From: Limnephilus marmoratus
Lineage: Eukaryota; Arthropoda; Insecta; Trichoptera; Limnephilidae
Direction of reading: 5' to 3'
Length of the DNA stretch: 64,000 nt
NCBI GenBank assembly: GCA_917880885.1
Contig: OU862919.1
Coordinates: 17,750,001-17,814,000 of the forward strand
Shown here: one piece after another, positions 1-9,274 of the stretch
How positions within the stretch are numbered: the stretch's first letter is position 1
How the letters are laid out: each line of letters begins with the position of its first letter
Position numbers and translations under genes: made by a program
Notes under the pieces: generated by a model
The model's input: only the letters and a program-made list of their open reading frames with translations
Told to the model about the DNA's origin: nothing
Databases searched by the model: none

Positions 1-115
1 GAAGAAGTAATATATGTACACACAAATTACTTATAATTATCATATTTAATTAAATGAAGACAATATTAGCGAAACTCAATCGAAATCTGGAGACAGAAAA
101 ATCAGAAAAGATATT

Positions 116-187
116 GGCTCCGCTGGGACTCGAACCCAGAACCCTTTTCTTACATGGAAGCAGCTCTACCGATTAAGCTACGGAACC
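116..187 (-). tRNA. tRNA-Thr(UGU)-like gene, unit 1
   Basis: A 72-nt cloverleaf can be drawn: 7-bp acceptor stem GGTTCCG/CGGAGCC (one G-T pair), D arm, T arm CTGGG/CCCAG with loop TTCGAGT. The anticodon loop reads CATGTAA, which puts UGU at 34-36 (threonine), but residue 33 is A instead of the near-universal U, and the outer anticodon-stem pair is mismatched. A box and B box (GGTTCGAGTCC) are intact, so pol III transcription is plausible. It may be a tRNA gene, a tRNA-derived pseudogene, or a promoter module of the mobile element; the A33 argues against ordinary decoding. Confidence 0.5.
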
Positions 188-529
188 CATATTAATTCGG
201 TCACTTTTAACTGTATCATACTTCGACTAAGAACTACCAACATTATCTTCATTTACTTAACGCACATATTATTGGCTGCTATCTTTATATATGATTACAA
301 GATTCAACTCGAACTAAATGCAATCTACATAGTGTCTGGACAAATTTTTATCCATTTTATTTGAAATACGCGACATCTATTGACTTTTTCTGCAAGTCCA
401 GGATGAATATTTATTATAAATTTTTTAAACTTTATGAGTATAATCTCAAATTATAATATTTAATTAAATGAAGACAATATTAGCGAAACTCAATCGAAAT
501 CTGGAGACAGAAAAATCAGAAAAGATATT

Positions 530-611
530 GGCTCCGCTGGGACTCGAAGGGACTCCAACCCAGAACCCTTTTCTTACATGGAAACAGCTCTACCGATTAA
601 GCTACGGAACC
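530..611 (-). pseudogene. tRNA-Thr-like pseudogene with 10-nt insertion, unit 2
   Basis: Same sequence as the unit-1 gene, but the T arm is broken by a 10-nt near-duplication (GGGACTCCAA next to GGGACTCGAA at about 540-559). This also explains why this unit is 424 bp rather than 414 bp. The T loop and B box are disrupted, so it should not fold or be transcribed normally. Acceptor and D arms remain intact. Confidence 0.6.
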
Positions 612-957
612 CATATTAATTCGTTCACTTTTAACTGTATCATACTTCGACTAAGAACTACCAACATTATCTTCATTTACTTAACGCACATATTATTGGC
701 TGCTATCTTTATATATGATTACAAGATTCAACTCGAACTAAATGCAATCTACATAGTGTCTGGACAAATTTTTATCCATTTTATTTGAAATACGCGACAT
801 CTATTGACTTTTTCTGCAAGTCTAGGATGAATATTTATTATAAATTTTTTAAACTTTATGAGTAAAATCTCCAATTATAATATTTAATTAAATGAAGACA
901 ATATTAGCGAAACTCAATCGAAATCTGGAGACAGAAAAAAGTGACCGAATTAATATG

Positions 958-1029
958 GGTTCCGTAGCTTAATCGGTAGAGCTGTTTCCATGTAAGAAAA
1001 GGGTTCTGGGTTCGAGTCCCAGCGGAGCC
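958..1029 (+). tRNA. tRNA-Thr(UGU)-like gene, unit 3, plus strand
   Basis: A complete 72-nt cloverleaf: acceptor GGTTCCG/CGGAGCC, D stem GCTT/GAGC with loop AATCGGTA, anticodon loop CATGTAA (UGU, A33), five-nt variable loop, T stem CTGGG/CCCAG, then A73. Runs of T just downstream (TTTT at about 1036 and TTTTT at about 1045) would end a pol III transcript. It lies at the centre of a palindrome whose arms are about 100 bp. Whether a mature tRNA is made is unknown. Confidence 0.55.
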
Positions 1030-1258
1030 AATATCTTTTCTGATTTTTCTGTCTCCAGATTTCGATTGAGTTTCGCTAATATTGTCTTCATTTAATTAAA
1101 TATTATAATTTGAGATTTTACTCATAAAGTTTAAAAAATTTATAATACTTATAATTATCGATTATTACGAGCAATACAATTAATTTTCATGTTCCCCGTC
1201 CGACAATTTTGTACGTCATTAGAGAAAAACACACATTCTTTGATTGTCTTATGGTACG

Positions 1259-1360
1259 GCCACACCGAGGCCAACTTCCAACTTCAAACTTTCGGACGAT
1301 TGCGTAGAAGGGTTGTTCATTCGTTGGATGTTCGAGTTGGAAGTTTGGCTTCAGTGTGGA
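1259..1360. repeat. Short MITE-like palindrome
   Basis: Inverted arms at about 1260-1284 and 1334-1359 (start CCACACCGAGGCCAAC, end GGCTTCAGTGTGG) match at most positions around a 50-bp centre. No duplication or coding sequence is evident. Probably a small foldback element; the family is not recognised. Confidence 0.5.
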
Positions 1361-1504
1361 AGTAGCATAACTATTTAAAACATGAATTACTTTTGAATTA
1401 AGAAATTACTGAAAACCGCTGAAAACAAAAGAGTGTTGCTTACTTGCCACATTATTTTGCGAGCATATGGGACTATGGCGAGTCTATTTATATAACGTCA
1501 TTGG

Positions 1505-1725
1505 CTGAAAACGAATTTTATTTTTATTCAAAATTTCAACGTTTTGTATGAAGCTATACTGAAATGTGGATGCGGCGCATCCACAAACTGAAAGAATCCT
1601 GAAAATTTTCATACAAAATATTGAAATTTTGAAAAAAAAAATCTTTTTCGGCTACAACAATATTACTATCGTCGTATTTTTCAATCTTACCACACTAGCT
1701 CATTGAAAACTCACGGACCGCCAAT
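1505..1725. repeat. Inverted-repeat element with 21-bp central palindrome
   Basis: Arms at about 1517-1555 and 1604-1648 are inverted copies with mismatches. Between them, 1565-1585 is a perfect palindrome with 10-bp arms (TGTGGATGCG/CGCATCCACA) around one G. The right flank to about 1722 (ending CTCACGGACCG) matches the right end of the element at 35824-35977, so this is probably a diverged, one-ended relative of that family. Confidence 0.5.
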
Positions 1726-1730
1726 GGTAG

Positions 1731-2289
1731 GTATCGGTTGTCTGAATTCTTCACACAATCTAATTTTGAAAATGACACATAAATTCAAAGCAATTTTTAG
1801 TTCATTGAACAACAGTTACGCAGGACACACAGTCAGCCGAAATTAGTATTTTTTTTTAATAACAATTGATAATTTTCATTTTAAAAGCCTTGTATATTCT
1901 AAATCATTTCTTTATTAAATTACAGTAATGACGATTTAATAATAATAATTTATTTTCTTCGAAAGCATCTCGCTTTTAAAATTTACGGTGTTTTGAAAGT
2001 AGCGCAATTTCTTCCGGCGTTTGTAAATTTCAGAGAATAAATTATTAAACGAGCAAGTCTTTTATTTTCAATGGAGAATTATTATGCCCATCGTTTATTT
2101 TATAAAAAGCGATTAATTTGTACGAAAGTTCATTATAAAGGTTCAAAACATTGAAAGCTGTGCAAAAAATTGATGAAATTAATGATTTTACTTTGTAGAA
2201 AACAGTAGTTAAAACTTAAATCGGAACAAAAGCGTAGCTTTTTATGTTATTATATGAGAATCAAGTTGATTTAACTTCAATCTAGTCAA
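1731..2289. other. AT-rich stretch, nothing recognised
   Basis: No coding, RNA or repeat feature could be supported here. Codon-like structure is absent and only short A/T runs are seen. Confidence 0.5.
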
Positions 2290-2480
2290 TAAATGTATGG
2301 AACATAATGATAAGAAAGGGCTCAATAAACTACTTTTATTATTTTCGTTATTTGTTTTTGGGGTGTTATGCCGTGTTGCACTATCTCCTTCTTTAGCCAA
2401 CGTTTCGGATAGCGTTACAGTGTCCATCACCAGGGCAAAAACAAATAACGAAAATACTTTTGGCCGTGAAAATCTAAAAC
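2290..2480 (-). repeat. Hammerhead-like repeat, copy B
   Basis: Positions 2341-2432 match, on the minus strand, the repeat at 15750-15850. Read on the minus strand, 2432-2401 gives CTGGTGA, a stem (GGA.../...TCC) and CCGAAAC, one change from the hammerhead core CTGATGA-stem II-GAAA. A perfect 19-bp inverted repeat (2341-2359 and 2437-2455, starting ATTTTCGTTA) flanks the core. The overlapping open frames on both strands are by-products of the palindrome. Likely an inactive ribozyme-bearing retroelement remnant; stems I and III are not clearly drawn. Confidence 0.45.
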
Positions 2481-2940
2481 GCATCTTCTTTTTAGTAGTT
2501 TGTCAGTGGGTGCTTTTCTTTTTGTGTTTTTCGTAAATTTTACAGGAAAATAAATTACAAATAGAAACTACTTAGAAAATTATTGTTAAATTTCTACGAG
2601 GAAAAAAATGCATATAAGAGAACGTATCCATAGTACGTGACCTGTTCGGGGGGGGCGGTCTTCGAAATACCACGCTTGGTACAAATGAGTGGCGGGTTGC
2701 TTAGGTTTTTGGTCACCGGGGGGGGGGGGGGGGTTAAAAATTGCAAAAAATTGGTCACGTAGCATGGGTACGTTCCCTAATGTTTATTGCATAAACCGCC
2801 TCACTGGAATGAGTCCGTTTCGAGGTTGCAAAAATAGGATATTTTCACTGTTTTATGTTTTATTTTATTCTCGAAAAATATTAAGATATTGACGGTATTT
2901 TTATTTTATTTTCTTATTGACGAAGAAATTATCCGTAACG
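2481..2940. other. Non-coding stretch with 16-G run
   Basis: Contains an uninterrupted run of 16 G at 2718-2733 preceded by GGTCACC. Nothing else is recognised. Homopolymer length here is prone to assembly error. Confidence 0.5.
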
Positions 2941-2944
2941 TTTT

Positions 2945-3190
2945 AAAATGTGTCATTTTCGTTTTGCCGCCAAAACGACATGTTCGTTTTTATTCGTAAT
3001 TTCGGCGGTGTTGACGTCATCTCGGGCATCGTTGGTGACAGCCGTCTTACCAACCATTGGCGGTTTCTATGTCATAATAACGTTGTAGCTATTTGTAATT
3101 TGCGGTTGTTCAAAAATTAAAATATTTAAATTATACATTTTTACGGTTTTCACTGTTTGTGAAAGTAAGCATTTCAAGAAATTATTGAAA
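2945..3190 (+). repeat. Unclassified interspersed repeat U1, copy 1
   Basis: About 240 bp resembles 47990-48310 in the same orientation. Shared landmarks in order are CGCCAAAACGACAT, TTCGTTTTT, GACAGC.GTCTTACCA, a TACGTCATAATxACxTTGTAGC block and a TTTTCAC...TTATGAAA-type tail. The copies are clearly diverged, so insertion is old. No terminal repeats or coding potential seen. Confidence 0.5.
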
Positions 3191-4205
3191 AACATATATT
3201 TTAAATCAGTTAAGATTAAAATATGATAAATAGCTAAAGGGGCTTACACAAGAATCTATTGAATTATTATTATATTTATATAGCGCAGTTTTGTGACATT
3301 TCACTTCAAGTGCGAAATTGAAAACACATGGATGGAGAGAACAAATTAGGTTGAGAACAAACTTTTTTTTTTTAATCTTAAAAAAACAAGTTTCCAAAAA
3401 TAGAAAAAACATTCCACTTTCATAAATGAAAATTAATTTGCTTGGCGGATTTGAGAGAGAAACAAACTGTATTAAAATATGAACAATGCTTTTAGAAAAT
3501 TCTTGGCAATTTGTAAGGCGTATTCATGTCAGCTTGCAGTTTTCATCATACTGTGTAATCGCATTTCTAACATTCCGTAAGCTATTCAAGTCACTCCCTC
3601 ATAAATATCGTTTACTTACAAATATATTATTGATTTGAGGTCTATAAAATAACTTGTTATTTAGAGTTGAAAAGGTTTATCTCTCAATAAACCTTCAACA
3701 TTTTCTGCTGAAGAAATGATGTTCTGATCTTGCATGCCAAAAATTAAAAAACATTGTTGTATGTAATAGCTTATTACCGTAACTTTATTATAGTGGTTAC
3801 GTTTTTCCATTATTTTGTTTTATGGATTAGTGTAGTAATTATCATTCTTTTGCAAATACGATACGAGTTATATAAATGTAGCGTTCTGTTATTTTATGAA
3901 CACACCAACAGATTCTCCCAATCCTTCGGATGGAGATTACTTCGGAATAAAGTAGATTCTTCTTCGTATCTGAATTTATTTATACTTCGCGTATACAATC
4001 TGGTTTCGGTAGGCAACCTAACTAGGAGCCAACTATAATTGATCTGGCCAGTGATAACTGAAAAACACCCTCTCAGCTTCTCCGATCCCCTGCCGGAGAA
4101 CTTAAGCACTACGCTGTCTGACATCTAGCGAAATCTACCGATAGATGATATCACCGCCATCTGTGTATACAAGGCGGAAGCTTTTATGATACACCACAAT
4201 AAACA
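3191..4205. other. AT-rich stretch, nothing recognised
   Basis: Several short frames occur at 3206-4124 but none has a recognisable motif or codon pattern, and frames overlap on both strands. No repeat partner was found within the window. Confidence 0.5.
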
Positions 4206-4606
4206 TCTGTGAAATTTTTTTTTTAAATTTTTTAATGTTATTTCCTCACAAGAGTCCCAACTCCTCCCATCTGGAGCCAGTGAGACTATGGCATCCCCAA
4301 TTGGGTTATGTTTTGAGACTGAAGGTAATTGGAGAGGGAAAGGAGACGGGGAAGTACCTGACTATTCAGATCTAGTCACTAAACATGGCTAAAGCCATTT
4401 CAAGCAACGTTTCAACTCTGAAAGGTCTTACATCAGGGCGATACTGAGATTATCTTCCACTTTGGAACGTGCCACATATATATCTGATATTATTTTAAAT
4501 GTTTAAATTGTGAAAACACACACCAATCACATAAAATTTATCTCCGGATTTGAAACCACCACCCCCGGATCGCTAGTCGAGAGCCTTGCGCCTCGACCAC
4601 GGGGGC
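4206..4606 (-). mobile_element. tRNA-headed SINE, copy 1
   Basis: On the minus strand a tRNA-like head starts near 4606 (GGCCCCCGTGGTCGAG, A-box-like; GGTTTCAAATCC, B-box-like). A body follows that is shared with 47021-47449, including ATAACCCAATTGGGGATG and GTCTCACTGGCTCCAG. The end is T-rich on the plus strand (about 4206-4240), meaning an A-rich 3' tail. The head differs more from copy 2 than the body does. SINEs are pol III transcribed and depend on a LINE. Confidence 0.65.
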
Positions 4607-4745
4607 CGTAATTATGGAATGATTTGTCGGATTTCGTGCGTCTTACTTCCAACAACACGGGTCGTATGTCTTACATAGTTTCACATTTCCTCTCCTTTAA
4701 CAGGCCCTCCGCGCGGCATCCCCAAATACGACATAGGATATAAAA
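4607..4745 (+). mobile_element. Diverged LINE-A 3' fragment
   Basis: Aligns by eye with the ends at 18840-18960 and 63230-63345: TGGAATGATTTG, a pyrimidine block, then GGCCCTCCGCGCGGCATCCCCAAATACGACATAGG. It corresponds to the last codons and start of the 3'UTR of LINE-A. Strongly decayed, abutting the SINE head. Confidence 0.5.
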
Positions 4746-5099
4746 TACAAATACCTTAGGACCATCGTATGAAGCTGTTATATAGGCGCGATAACGGAAT
4801 CACCGTACATGGGTTAGAGTGGAGCGAAATGTCCACTCTATACGAGCTATGCCTGTGAGATCTCGATTTGGTATGTTTTCCTGATTCAAAATAGCAAAGG
4901 TAATCCCACATGAGTACTTACGTTAGGTTGGCGATCTTTCCCGGATTGGTATCCCTCATGGTTGATTCGGCTATTGTCTAGATCATAGGTTCCCAACCTT
5001 TTTTTGCCCACCGCCCACTTTGAGAATATTTTTTTTTCTAGCGCCCCCCAACTCGTAAATCTGAAACAGCAATTGTCGTCACGATTATATTTACCACAA

Positions 5100-5131
5100 C
5101 GGGGGCGGGGCGGGGGGGGGGGGGGGGAGAT
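5100..5131. other. G-rich tract
   Basis: GGGGGCGGGGC followed by 16 consecutive G (5112-5127). The plus strand has enough G-runs to form a quadruplex. It lies in the left subterminal part of the hAT-like element, near its C-rich blocks. Confidence 0.5.
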
Positions 5132-5181
5132 AGGATGGGGCAAGATGCGTTTTTAAATATTTTTTTTTGCATATTTTATTT

Positions 5182-5258
5182 GGTGACCGGCCAACTCAGA
5201 ATGAAACCAACTCAGAAGCACCTCATAAAGGTCATTAAAGAGTGATGATAAAAAATAT
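5182..5258 (+). repeat. Single arm of a palindromic MITE
   Basis: The block ACCGGCCAACTCAGAATG and the following 55 bases match the arms of the palindromic element at 45408-45605. Only one arm is present here. Confidence 0.5.
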
Positions 5259-5259
5259 T

Positions 5260-6200
5260 GGTTAAGTTTTTTCTGCAATTTTTTTAATTTAACATTTCAA
5301 AGTTGGTGTTTAGTTTTAATTTGTTATAGATTATGATTCCTGAGTATTTAATTTCTTAAATATTTTGATATTCTATATTTAGGGTAGTAATTTCGTTGAG
5401 TTTCTTCTCTAATACCATGAATTTACTTTTATTTACATTTATTTTCAGTTTATTCGAAGAAAAAAAAACTTTAATATAAAATATAGAAGTATTCTTTAAA
5501 AAAAAGCTTTTTTGACAATGCATCTTCGATATTATTTGGTATAATATATAAAAGTATGTCATCAGCAAAAGTTTGATTGAGCAGTACTTTAGGCACTTCA
5601 CGATATCATTAATAAATATACTTAATAAATAGGAGCGGTCCCAACACAGATCCTTGAGGAACTCCGAGGTTTACTTGTTGTTCTTCAGATATAGCATCTC
5701 CAATTTTGTTTCTTTGTTTTCTATTTTTAATTTTATTATTAGTATTTCTCTGTCTATCGTTTCAAAAACACGTCTAAAATCGAAGAACACTACTATTCTT
5801 CTGATCCATACTGGTTTTCCACTATGAATATTTTGTTTCTAAACCCTGCTGTTTTACAAGAATGTTATTTTTTTTCAATAAATTTTCTCATCTGTTCTTT
5901 AACTATGGATTCTAGTATTTGTTCATATTTAGATTATCCATGTATTTTTCTGAGGTCTTCGAAATTTTTAGTATTTTTGATTTTGGGTACTGGTGTTATT
6001 ATGGAAGATTTCCACGACTGCGGAACAATTCTCTTAAACAAGATTAATTTATTAGTGCAACTACTTAAATTTAATTATGCCTAGGTATATAAATTCCAGA
6101 CGTCGATGATTTTTGCGTCATCGTATTAAAATTTTTCATTAAATACTCACTGTTACCTGAAAATATTATTATTCTCTCTTCTTTCCGATGATTGAGAAGA
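5260..6200 (-). pseudogene. LINE reverse transcriptase, C-terminal part, broken
   Basis: The minus strand reads through RT signatures in shifted frames: PVPKIKNTKNFEDLR (RT fingers), VVFFDFRRVFE (region A, degenerate), an FINDIVK block, a degraded ADD region, then KLKINVNKSKFMVLE and SGIIIYNKLK, as expected after the catalytic site. Many stops and frameshifts. It continues the coding strand of 7575-7920 and 9275-10082, from which it is separated by younger insertions. An APE-type LINE from the CR1/L2/Jockey side is likely; exact clade not determinable. Confidence 0.6.
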
Positions 6201-6214
6201 AGTATCTGTGAATA

Positions 6215-7120
6215 ATGAAATACTCTTATTTATGTTTTGCTACGTTTTACTGCTACGCTGATGACCAGCAAGTCTACTTCTACTGCCTACCAGAGGAAAT
6301 AGACAGTCTTAAAACTCGAATAACCGAGTGTCTAGAAGCAATCACTCGCTGGATGACCTCAAATAGATTGAAACTGAATCCTGCAAAGACTGAGTTTCTC
6401 TGGACAGCCACAAGTAGACGCCAGTGTATCATTGATAACTCCCCAATAACCATTTCAGGAAGTGACATCACACCAAAGACATGCATAAAACTACTAGGCG
6501 TCAATCTGGACGCTGATTTTTCCCTTAAAACTCAAGTGAACAGAACTGTAAGCACGGGGTTCTTTCAATTAAGGCAAATTAAAGCAGTACGGAGAAACTT
6601 GACAACAGAGGCAACTAAATTACTAGTCAATTCGTATGTTGTTTCACGTCTAGATTATTGCAACGGAATATATGCTAGTCTCCCAAAGTATCAAATCAAC
6701 AAATTACAATCTGTGTTCAACGCTGCGGCAAGACTCATCACCGGCGTATCAAAATATTCCCATATTTCTGAGCATCTCAAAAACCTTCACTGGCTCAAGT
6801 GTCCCGAGAGAATCCAGTTTAAGCTCTGCTGGATGGTATTCAAGTCCCTCAACGGAATGGCTCCGACTTACTTATCGGAAATGTGCATCCCAGAAAATTC
6901 CAACTCTCGACAATCAACCCTCAGGTCAGCAGCAACATCAGCGATCGGAAGGTTGAAGGAACCAAAGCGCACACCAGATACTAAATTCGGTGATCCTGCT
7001 TTCGGAGTGTCAGGACCTAAAGCATGGAATGGACTGCCACACGAGTTAAGAATGATCACAGATTCAGCAGAATTCAGAGCTAAACTTAAAACTCATCTTT
7101 TCAGACAGTCATATCCATAA
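6215..7120 (+). CDS. CR1-like LINE ORF2 C-terminal fragment
   Basis: A 301-residue open frame that begins inside the RT palm: YADD at residues 14-17 is the catalytic motif (region C). Then come RLKLNPAKTEFLW (region D), LLGVNLDADFSLKTQV, the thumb, and the C-terminal SRLDYCNGIYASLP and FGVSGPKAWNGLPHELR blocks typical of CR1-type LINEs. A full ORF2 would be about 900-1000 residues, so this is a 5'-truncated copy; the apparent start Met is accidental. It ends TAA, followed by a 3'UTR to 7574. A related minus-strand copy lies at 26391-27020. It interrupts the minus-strand LINE. Confidence 0.8.
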   Translation: MKYSYLCFATFYCYADDQQVYFYCLPEEIDSLKTRITECLEAITRWMTSNRLKLNPAKTEFLWTATSRRQCIIDNSPITISGSDITPKTCIKLLGVNLDADFSLKTQVNRTVSTGFFQLRQIKAVRRNLTTEATKLLVNSYVVSRLDYCNGIYASLPKYQINKLQSVFNAAARLITGVSKYSHISEHLKNLHWLKCPERIQFKLCWMVFKSLNGMAPTYLSEMCIPENSNSRQSTLRSAATSAIGRLKEPKRTPDTKFGDPAFGVSGPKAWNGLPHELRMITDSAEFRAKLKTHLFRQSYP

Positions 7121-7574
7121 GTATAAAAAAAAATAATAATAAATAAATATAACCTTTCACCCCCGCCTTCACGGCTCGCAACATTGTAAATTACCAAGTG
7201 TGTAAAAATAAAGCAAATTCTTAAAATTCTCCAGACTTTCAAAATAAACATTAACTCAATTTTGCCATTAATCTTCTTATAAATATAAATGTAGAACCCA
7301 CAGTGATGAGGGTAGCAAGGGTAAAGTCATGCAATGTCCAGTGTTTTGAATATAATGTCCTCCACGCGCAAATTCGTATCTTCCCCAAGCATAAACTTTT
7401 TAATAAAGTGTGTTTTATCGGAAGTGTCCTACAGGTAAGTGTGTTTCTGTATCTGTTTGTAAATAATAAAATTAGATAGAGCCTAAGATTAATGATAAAT
7501 TGTAAAGCGCCCTTGAGGTGATTTTTCACAAAAACGGCGCTCTATAAATTGTCCAATTATTATTATTATTATGT
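6230..7574 (+). mobile_element. CR1-like LINE, 5'-truncated
   Basis: Comprises the partial ORF2 and a 450-bp 3'UTR that ends in a stem-loop (GCGCC ... GTGA-TTTT-TCAC ... GGCGC, about 7507-7543) and a short (ATT)n tail at 7557-7572. The same stem-loop and tail close the minus-strand copy at 18247-18366. CR1-type elements characteristically end in short microsatellite repeats rather than poly(A). No target duplication was found. Confidence 0.75.
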
Positions 7575-7922
7575 TTTCGACACTTAGTATTAAATTTGGC
7601 TATTTTAGTTTTATCATCTTCAACTCCATCGGGAACCGAACTTCATTAATGTTTTCCTTCTGTTTGCCACTTATAATTTCTTTAAGTGTAGTCCACATTT
7701 TTCTTGAATCTCTTTGAGAATTAAAATTTTTTAGCCTCGAATACGAATTTTTGGTATGTTTTATTTCTGTACCTATACATGTTTCTAAGTTTCTTACAGG
7801 TTTCCCACCTTTCTTCTGGAAATTGTATTTTACAGGCTTTATAAGCTGTATCCCTTTGTTTTTTTTTAGAAGATGTAGGGATTTCGTAGGTATACTATTT
7901 ATTTGTATCTTTTAATATACTA
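7575..7922 (-). pseudogene. LINE endonuclease-RT linker fragment
   Basis: The minus strand reads YEIPTSSKKKQRDTAYK, WETCKKLRNMYRYRN and SVPDGVEDDKTK with interruptions. The WxxCKKLRNxYR-type block is usual in the region between endonuclease and RT of APE LINEs. It is the middle part of the LINE whose ends lie at 5260-6200 and 9275-10082. Confidence 0.5.
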
Positions 7923-8450
7923 CTAGCTGGTTCCCGGCATGCGTTGATATACTATTTTTAAAGAAATAAATTGTTACCCTGTTACCCTCCCGCATTTCCT
8001 TCCCTCCCGCGTTCCCTTTCCACCTTCCCTGCCTACCCCCTCCCCTCTTCCACTTCCCCATCCCGCCAATCCCCCTACCGCGTTCCATATAACAGTCCCA
8101 GTACATTCAGTTTTCAAACATTTAGGAGGCACGCGAACCACAATTTTTTTTTTCAAATTTTCGCTTTTCATTCAATACAAATATTCATTTTTATATATTA
8201 TAAGAACAATCAATAAATTTTGGTACCTAACGTAGGTATCTATTTAAAATATCTAAAATTTAAAACGCGCGAACTGTAAAACGTGTAAAGTTTCAATAGT
8301 CGTTAAGTTTTCTGAAATTATCCAATTTTCTGTGCAATTTTCTTAAATTTTCTTTCCGTAAGAATCTACTACAAAGTATTAGGAAACTTAAAAAAAAAGT
8401 GAAATGAAGGCGTGACGAAGGGAAACAGGAATTCATTTTATATATAAATA
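7923..8450 (-). mobile_element. Non-autonomous Helitron H2
   Basis: On the minus strand the 3' terminus is CATGCCGGGAACCAGCTAG at 7923-7942, with the CTAG end typical of Helitrons and a short stem-loop upstream. The body carries a pyrimidine-rich (plus strand) tract at about 7975-8100, and segments around 8220-8445 are shared with H3. The 5' end is imperfect and abuts the 3' end of H3, giving a head-to-tail pair. No Rep/helicase frame. Confidence 0.65.
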
Positions 8451-9269
8451 CTAGCTGGTCCCGGCATGCGTTGCTATGCCATTTAATAAAGAAATTGTTT
8501 CTCCCTGAGTGTCCTTTCCCATTCGTCCCGTTCCCCTTCCGCCTCCCCTTCTTCTCCTGCGACCTCTTCCCCTCGCGCGTTCCCACTCCGTCACCTCCAC
8601 CTTCCCTCTCCCCACTCCACTCCCCCCCTCCCTTCCTCAGTCCCGCAAACCCTTCTCCCGAGTTCTCCTCCCCCCTCTCAGGTTTCCCTCCCCCTCCCAG
8701 GTTCCCCTCCCCCCTCTCGCTTTCGCCTTCCACCTTCCCCGCCTTCCCTCTTCCCTTTACAGCTCTCTCGTCTCGCCAACCCTCCTCCCGCGTTCCATAT
8801 ATTCAATCCCAGTACATTCAGTTTTTAAACAGCCCGCGTACCACCTTTTACAATTTTTATTCAAATTTCCTTTTTTCATGTATATTAAATTTGGTACCTA
8901 ACATAGGTACCTATTTAAAATATCTAAAATTCTTGATTCGATTCAAACTATTAGAGGAGTACCTACTTTAAATAAATTTATCAACTTAAAGATTTTCAAA
9001 AATAGAATTTTATTTAAAAATCATTGTTTTGCAAAATGTCATTCTCAAACACGCGTACTGTCAAACGTGCGATAGTCGTTAGGTTAGTAATAGGTTTTCT
9101 GAAATTATCCAATTTTCTGCGCAATTTTATTAATTTTTCTCTCCGTAAGAACCATCTTCGTACTTTAAGGAATATTCTAAAAAAAGAATTAGCGAAATCA
9201 GTTCAGCTGATCTCGAGATTTGCGCTTAGCAACACATTTAACGATTCATTTTTATATAATAATATAAGA
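8451..9269 (-). mobile_element. Non-autonomous Helitron H3
   Basis: The minus strand starts TCTTATATTATTATATAAAA near 9269, continues through ATGAATCG and GTTGCTAAGCGC, and ends in a hairpin (GGCAT/ATGCC) followed by CAGCTAG at 8451-8457. These are the ends of a common insect Helitron group. A 270-bp tract (about 8510-8780) is almost pure pyrimidine on the plus strand, which produces long proline/serine-rich false frames. It belongs to the same family as H1 (13789-14330). Confidence 0.7.
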
Positions 9270-9274
9270 ATATA

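Larger units (their letters stand above)
28..1159. mobile_element. tRNA-bearing palindromic element, copy 1
   Basis: This insertion has direct repeats TACTTATAATTATC at 28-41 and 1146-1159 as its apparent 14-bp target-site duplication. Inside lie three related units. Two are in tandem with the tRNA-like gene on the minus strand (starting 44 and 458, 414 bp apart), and a third, from 882, carries it on the plus strand. The third unit sits between inverted arms of about 100 bp (roughly 838-938 and 1042-1142). No open frame of interest is present, so the element must be non-autonomous. The longest frame (468-788) is a translation of the tRNA-like repeat. The same family recurs as an array at 34278-35628 and as a relic at 13115-13320. 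I do not recognise a named family; the mechanism is inferred only from the duplication. Confidence 0.75.

Noticed and set aside
468..788. 106-residue frame
   Set aside because: Covers the minus-strand tRNA-like gene and repeat unit; exists only because of the 10-nt insertion.
2718..2733. Regulatory G-quadruplex
   Set aside because: A single G-run without neighbouring runs; more likely a homopolymer or sequencing artefact.
4886..5143. 85-residue proline-rich frame
   Set aside because: Produced by the C/G-rich subterminal region and 16-G run of the hAT-like element.
6868..7059. Antisense frame inside the CR1-like ORF
   Set aside because: Shadow of the plus-strand LINE coding sequence.
8293..8971. 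Long proline/serine- or glycine-rich frames on both strands
   Set aside because: They are translations of the Helitron pyrimidine-rich tract; similar false frames occur at 13884-14309 and 30100-30655.
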